In this document: piece by piece, positions 12,300-13,359 of the stretch
Layout of the letters: the number at the start of each line of letters is the position of its first letter
Numbering within the stretch: the first letter of the stretch is position 1
Source: an uncultured Nitrososphaera sp.
GTDB lineage: Archaea; Thermoproteota; Nitrososphaeria; Nitrososphaerales; Nitrososphaeraceae
Assembly: GCF_946478925.1 (NCBI RefSeq)
Contig: NZ_CAMLDP010000054.1
Location: 1 to 13,359 of the forward strand
DNA: 13,359 nucleotides
Direction: 5' to 3'
The notes under the pieces: generated by a model
Seen by the model: the letters and a program-made list of their open reading frames with translations, nothing else
Database searches by the model: none
Told to the model about the DNA's origin: nothing
Program-made: the position numbers and the translations under genes

Positions 12300-12954
12300 C
12301 CTTCTTTTTCTCGCACTCGTACAGCATCCTGGCAATTACGACGTGGGCCTCCAGCCCCATGCCCTCGATAGAGTAGGTGCAGTTGAACAGTGCCTTTGTG
12401 TCGTCGCCAAAGTGGCCCTTTGGAAAGCCGCCTATCACGAACATGCAATTATCGACGTCATTTTTGCTGACGACCTGCTCGGCGCTTGACTGCACACCCG
12501 CCGACGATAGTCCTACTACTTTGTCCGGCTTGACATCGCGTACTAGATCTGCAAGCGTGCCTTTTTTCATTTCCATGAGGACAGCCCCTTCGTCGCTTTT
12601 CACCACGCCGTCGCGGAACAGGCCCTGCATTAGGCCCTCAAAGCGGAAATACGACTTTGGGATGCGCAGGCCGGCTGCGACTGAAATTATCCTGTCGCCA
12701 AACGTGTGCACGTACACGTCCAGGTGCCCCTGGATAAAGAGCGGGGTCGAAAGCGCCTCCATGAGCGCAAAATGGACGATGTCGGGCCGGCCCCGCTTCC
12801 AGCTATCCGGCAGGCGCTTCATGGCGGCGTGGTGGTAGCTTCTGTCAAGAAGCGTTTCCTCTGGTTTGTGGCCAAGCTTTCTTGCGCGGTTTGATACCGC
12901 CGGGTGGCTCGCTATCTCTTCCGGCATGCATTCAAGGGCCGCCTCTGCTATCAC
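12283..12954 (-). CDS. nep1: rRNA small subunit pseudouridine methyltransferase Nep1 (EMG1)
   Basis: Nep1 is a SPOUT-class S-adenosylmethionine-dependent enzyme that methylates N1 of a pseudouridine in 16S rRNA and aids small-subunit assembly in archaea and eukaryotes. The 223-residue protein has the family motifs LDRSYHHAAM (36-45), KRGRPDIVHF (53-62), VYVHTFGDRI (80-89), IPKSYFRFEGLMQ (98-110), and the knot/SAM-site segments IGGFPKGHF (174-182) and YSIEGMGLEAHVVIARML. The GTG start at 12954 is the first usual start codon. The frame is open for about 15 codons upstream without ATG, GTG or TTG, and the residues just before it (SIL) would extend the first beta strand, so the true N-terminus might begin at a non-standard codon. 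A TATA element lies at 12995-13004. The 3' end converges on ctaB. Confidence 0.95.
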   Translation of the reverse strand: MIAEAALECMPEEIASHPAVSNRARKLGHKPEETLLDRSYHHAAMKRLPDSWKRGRPDIVHFALMEALSTPLFIQGHLDVYVHTFGDRIISVAAGLRIPKSYFRFEGLMQGLFRDGVVKSDEGAVLMEMKKGTLADLVRDVKPDKVVGLSSAGVQSSAEQVVSKNDVDNCMFVIGGFPKGHFGDDTKALFNCTYSIEGMGLEAHVVIARMLYECEKKKARQAA

Positions 12955-12994
12955 AAGGATTGATTTGTCCGTGCCGGACGGTTTGCCTTGTGGG

Positions 12995-13004
12995 CCTTAT
13001 ATTG
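12995..13004. promoter_or_regulatory. Shared symmetric TATA element between nep1 and rnp4
   Basis: The plus strand reads CCTTATATTG and the minus strand CAATATAAGG, so both directions show a TATA box. On the minus strand it would start nep1 transcription near 12973, about 18 nt before its GTG. On the plus strand it would start rnp4 near 13027, about 45 nt before its ATG. A separate plus-strand TTTTTATC at 13012-13019 is an alternative for rnp4. Confidence 0.4.
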
Positions 13005-13072
13005 ACAGCTGCTTTTTATCAGGCGCCGGCGCTAGAGCTCTCACGGACAGCAAAAAGCAGCAGGTCAGGGAA

Positions 13073-13359
13073 ATGGCAAAAGAGCGCATCGAGATCCTGG
13101 TAGCAGGCGCCCTGAAGGAGCAGGACATCACCCTTGCCAGCCGCCAGGCAAACCTTGCAAAAAAGGTGGCGATGCGCCACCGTGTGCGGATGCCCTATAG
13201 TGCAAGGCAGCTGTACTGCAAAAAGTGCAAGGCGTTCATAGTGCCGGGCAGGACAGCAAGGGTGCGCTTGGGCCGGTCGGAGACAAAGGCCGTGCGCATT
13301 ACCTGCACACTGTGCGGGCACACATACCGCAAGGTCATCGCCAAACGCAGTAAGGATTT
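13073..13359 (+). CDS. rnp4: Ribonuclease P protein component 4 (Rpp21/Rpr2 family), partial at 3' end
   Basis: Rnp4 is a zinc-ribbon protein subunit of archaeal/eukaryal RNase P, which trims the 5' leader of precursor tRNAs; it pairs with Rpp29. Ninety-five codons are visible before the window edge. The N-terminal helices (AKERIEILVAGAL, then ANLAKKVAMRHRVRMP) match the family pattern of a helical arm ending in a basic R/V/R stretch. The zinc ligands are C49-x2-C52 (YCKKCKAFIVPG) and C78-x2-C81 (TCTLCGHTYR). No stop codon is reached, but the visible part already covers the known domain. ATG 13073 is the first ATG; the frame is open upstream to a TTG at 12983, which would lie ahead of the promoter. 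Divergent from nep1, so two RNA-maturation genes share a control region. Confidence 0.9.
   Translation, partial: MAKERIEILVAGALKEQDITLASRQANLAKKVAMRHRVRMPYSARQLYCKKCKAFIVPGRTARVRLGRSETKAVRITCTLCGHTYRKVIAKRSKD

Noticed and set aside
1..13359. tRNA or rRNA genes, CRISPR array, insertion sequence or integrated element
   Set aside because: No cloverleaf-like segments, spaced direct repeats, transposase or integrase signatures, or terminal inverted repeats were found on reading both strands; nearly all the sequence is accounted for by chromosomal genes.

Overview
The window looks like chromosome of an ammonia-oxidising archaeon of the Nitrososphaera type (Thaumarchaeota/Nitrososphaeria). Archaeal or archaeal/eukaryal information genes are present: a thermosome, ribosomal proteins L44e and S27e, the rRNA methyltransferase Nep1/EMG1 and the RNase P subunit Rpp21/Rnp4. 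Cobalamin genes use the archaeal guanylyltransferase CobY. Several genes have a TATA-like box about 25-32 nt upstream of the start codon, the arrangement of leaderless transcripts. The GC-rich coding sequence fits the genus, but assignment below class is inference. I see no rRNA, tRNA, CRISPR array, insertion sequence or prophage. Many long antisense frames are by-products of GC-rich codons.

Layout. Bases 1-664 hold a promoter and a tight + strand pair: a MazG-like small protein and an unknown 99-aa protein. Bases 657-3746 (- strand, read right to left) hold the thermosome, a PfkB-family sugar/nucleoside kinase and an unknown 86-aa protein. Bases 3800-4670 (- strand) hold a 41-aa single-span membrane protein, a small C2H2 zinc-finger protein and an FlK-like hot-dog thioesterase, each with its own TATA-like element. 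Bases 4775-5256 (+) are the L44e-S27e operon.

Bases 5209-9462 (-) are a five-gene cobalamin module in the order cobD, cbiP, cbiB, cobS, cobY, every junction overlapping by 1-14 nt. CobD makes aminopropanol phosphate, CbiP amidates the corrin side chains, CbiB attaches the aminopropanol arm, CobY activates it with GTP, and CobS joins the lower ligand. The CbiP is unusual: it ends before the glutamine amidotransferase domain that normally supplies its ammonia. The lead gene cobD appears leaderless, which leaves no room for a cobalamin riboswitch.

Bases 9555-10631 (+) encode an archaeal-type aspartate-semialdehyde dehydrogenase family enzyme, divergent from cobD. A 242-bp non-coding gap follows, then an Lrp/AsnC regulator and a CtaB-type heme O synthase (+). 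Nep1 (-) converges on ctaB with a 17-bp overlap. Nep1 is in turn divergent from rnp4 (Rpp21), which runs off the right edge; the two appear to share one symmetric TATA element.
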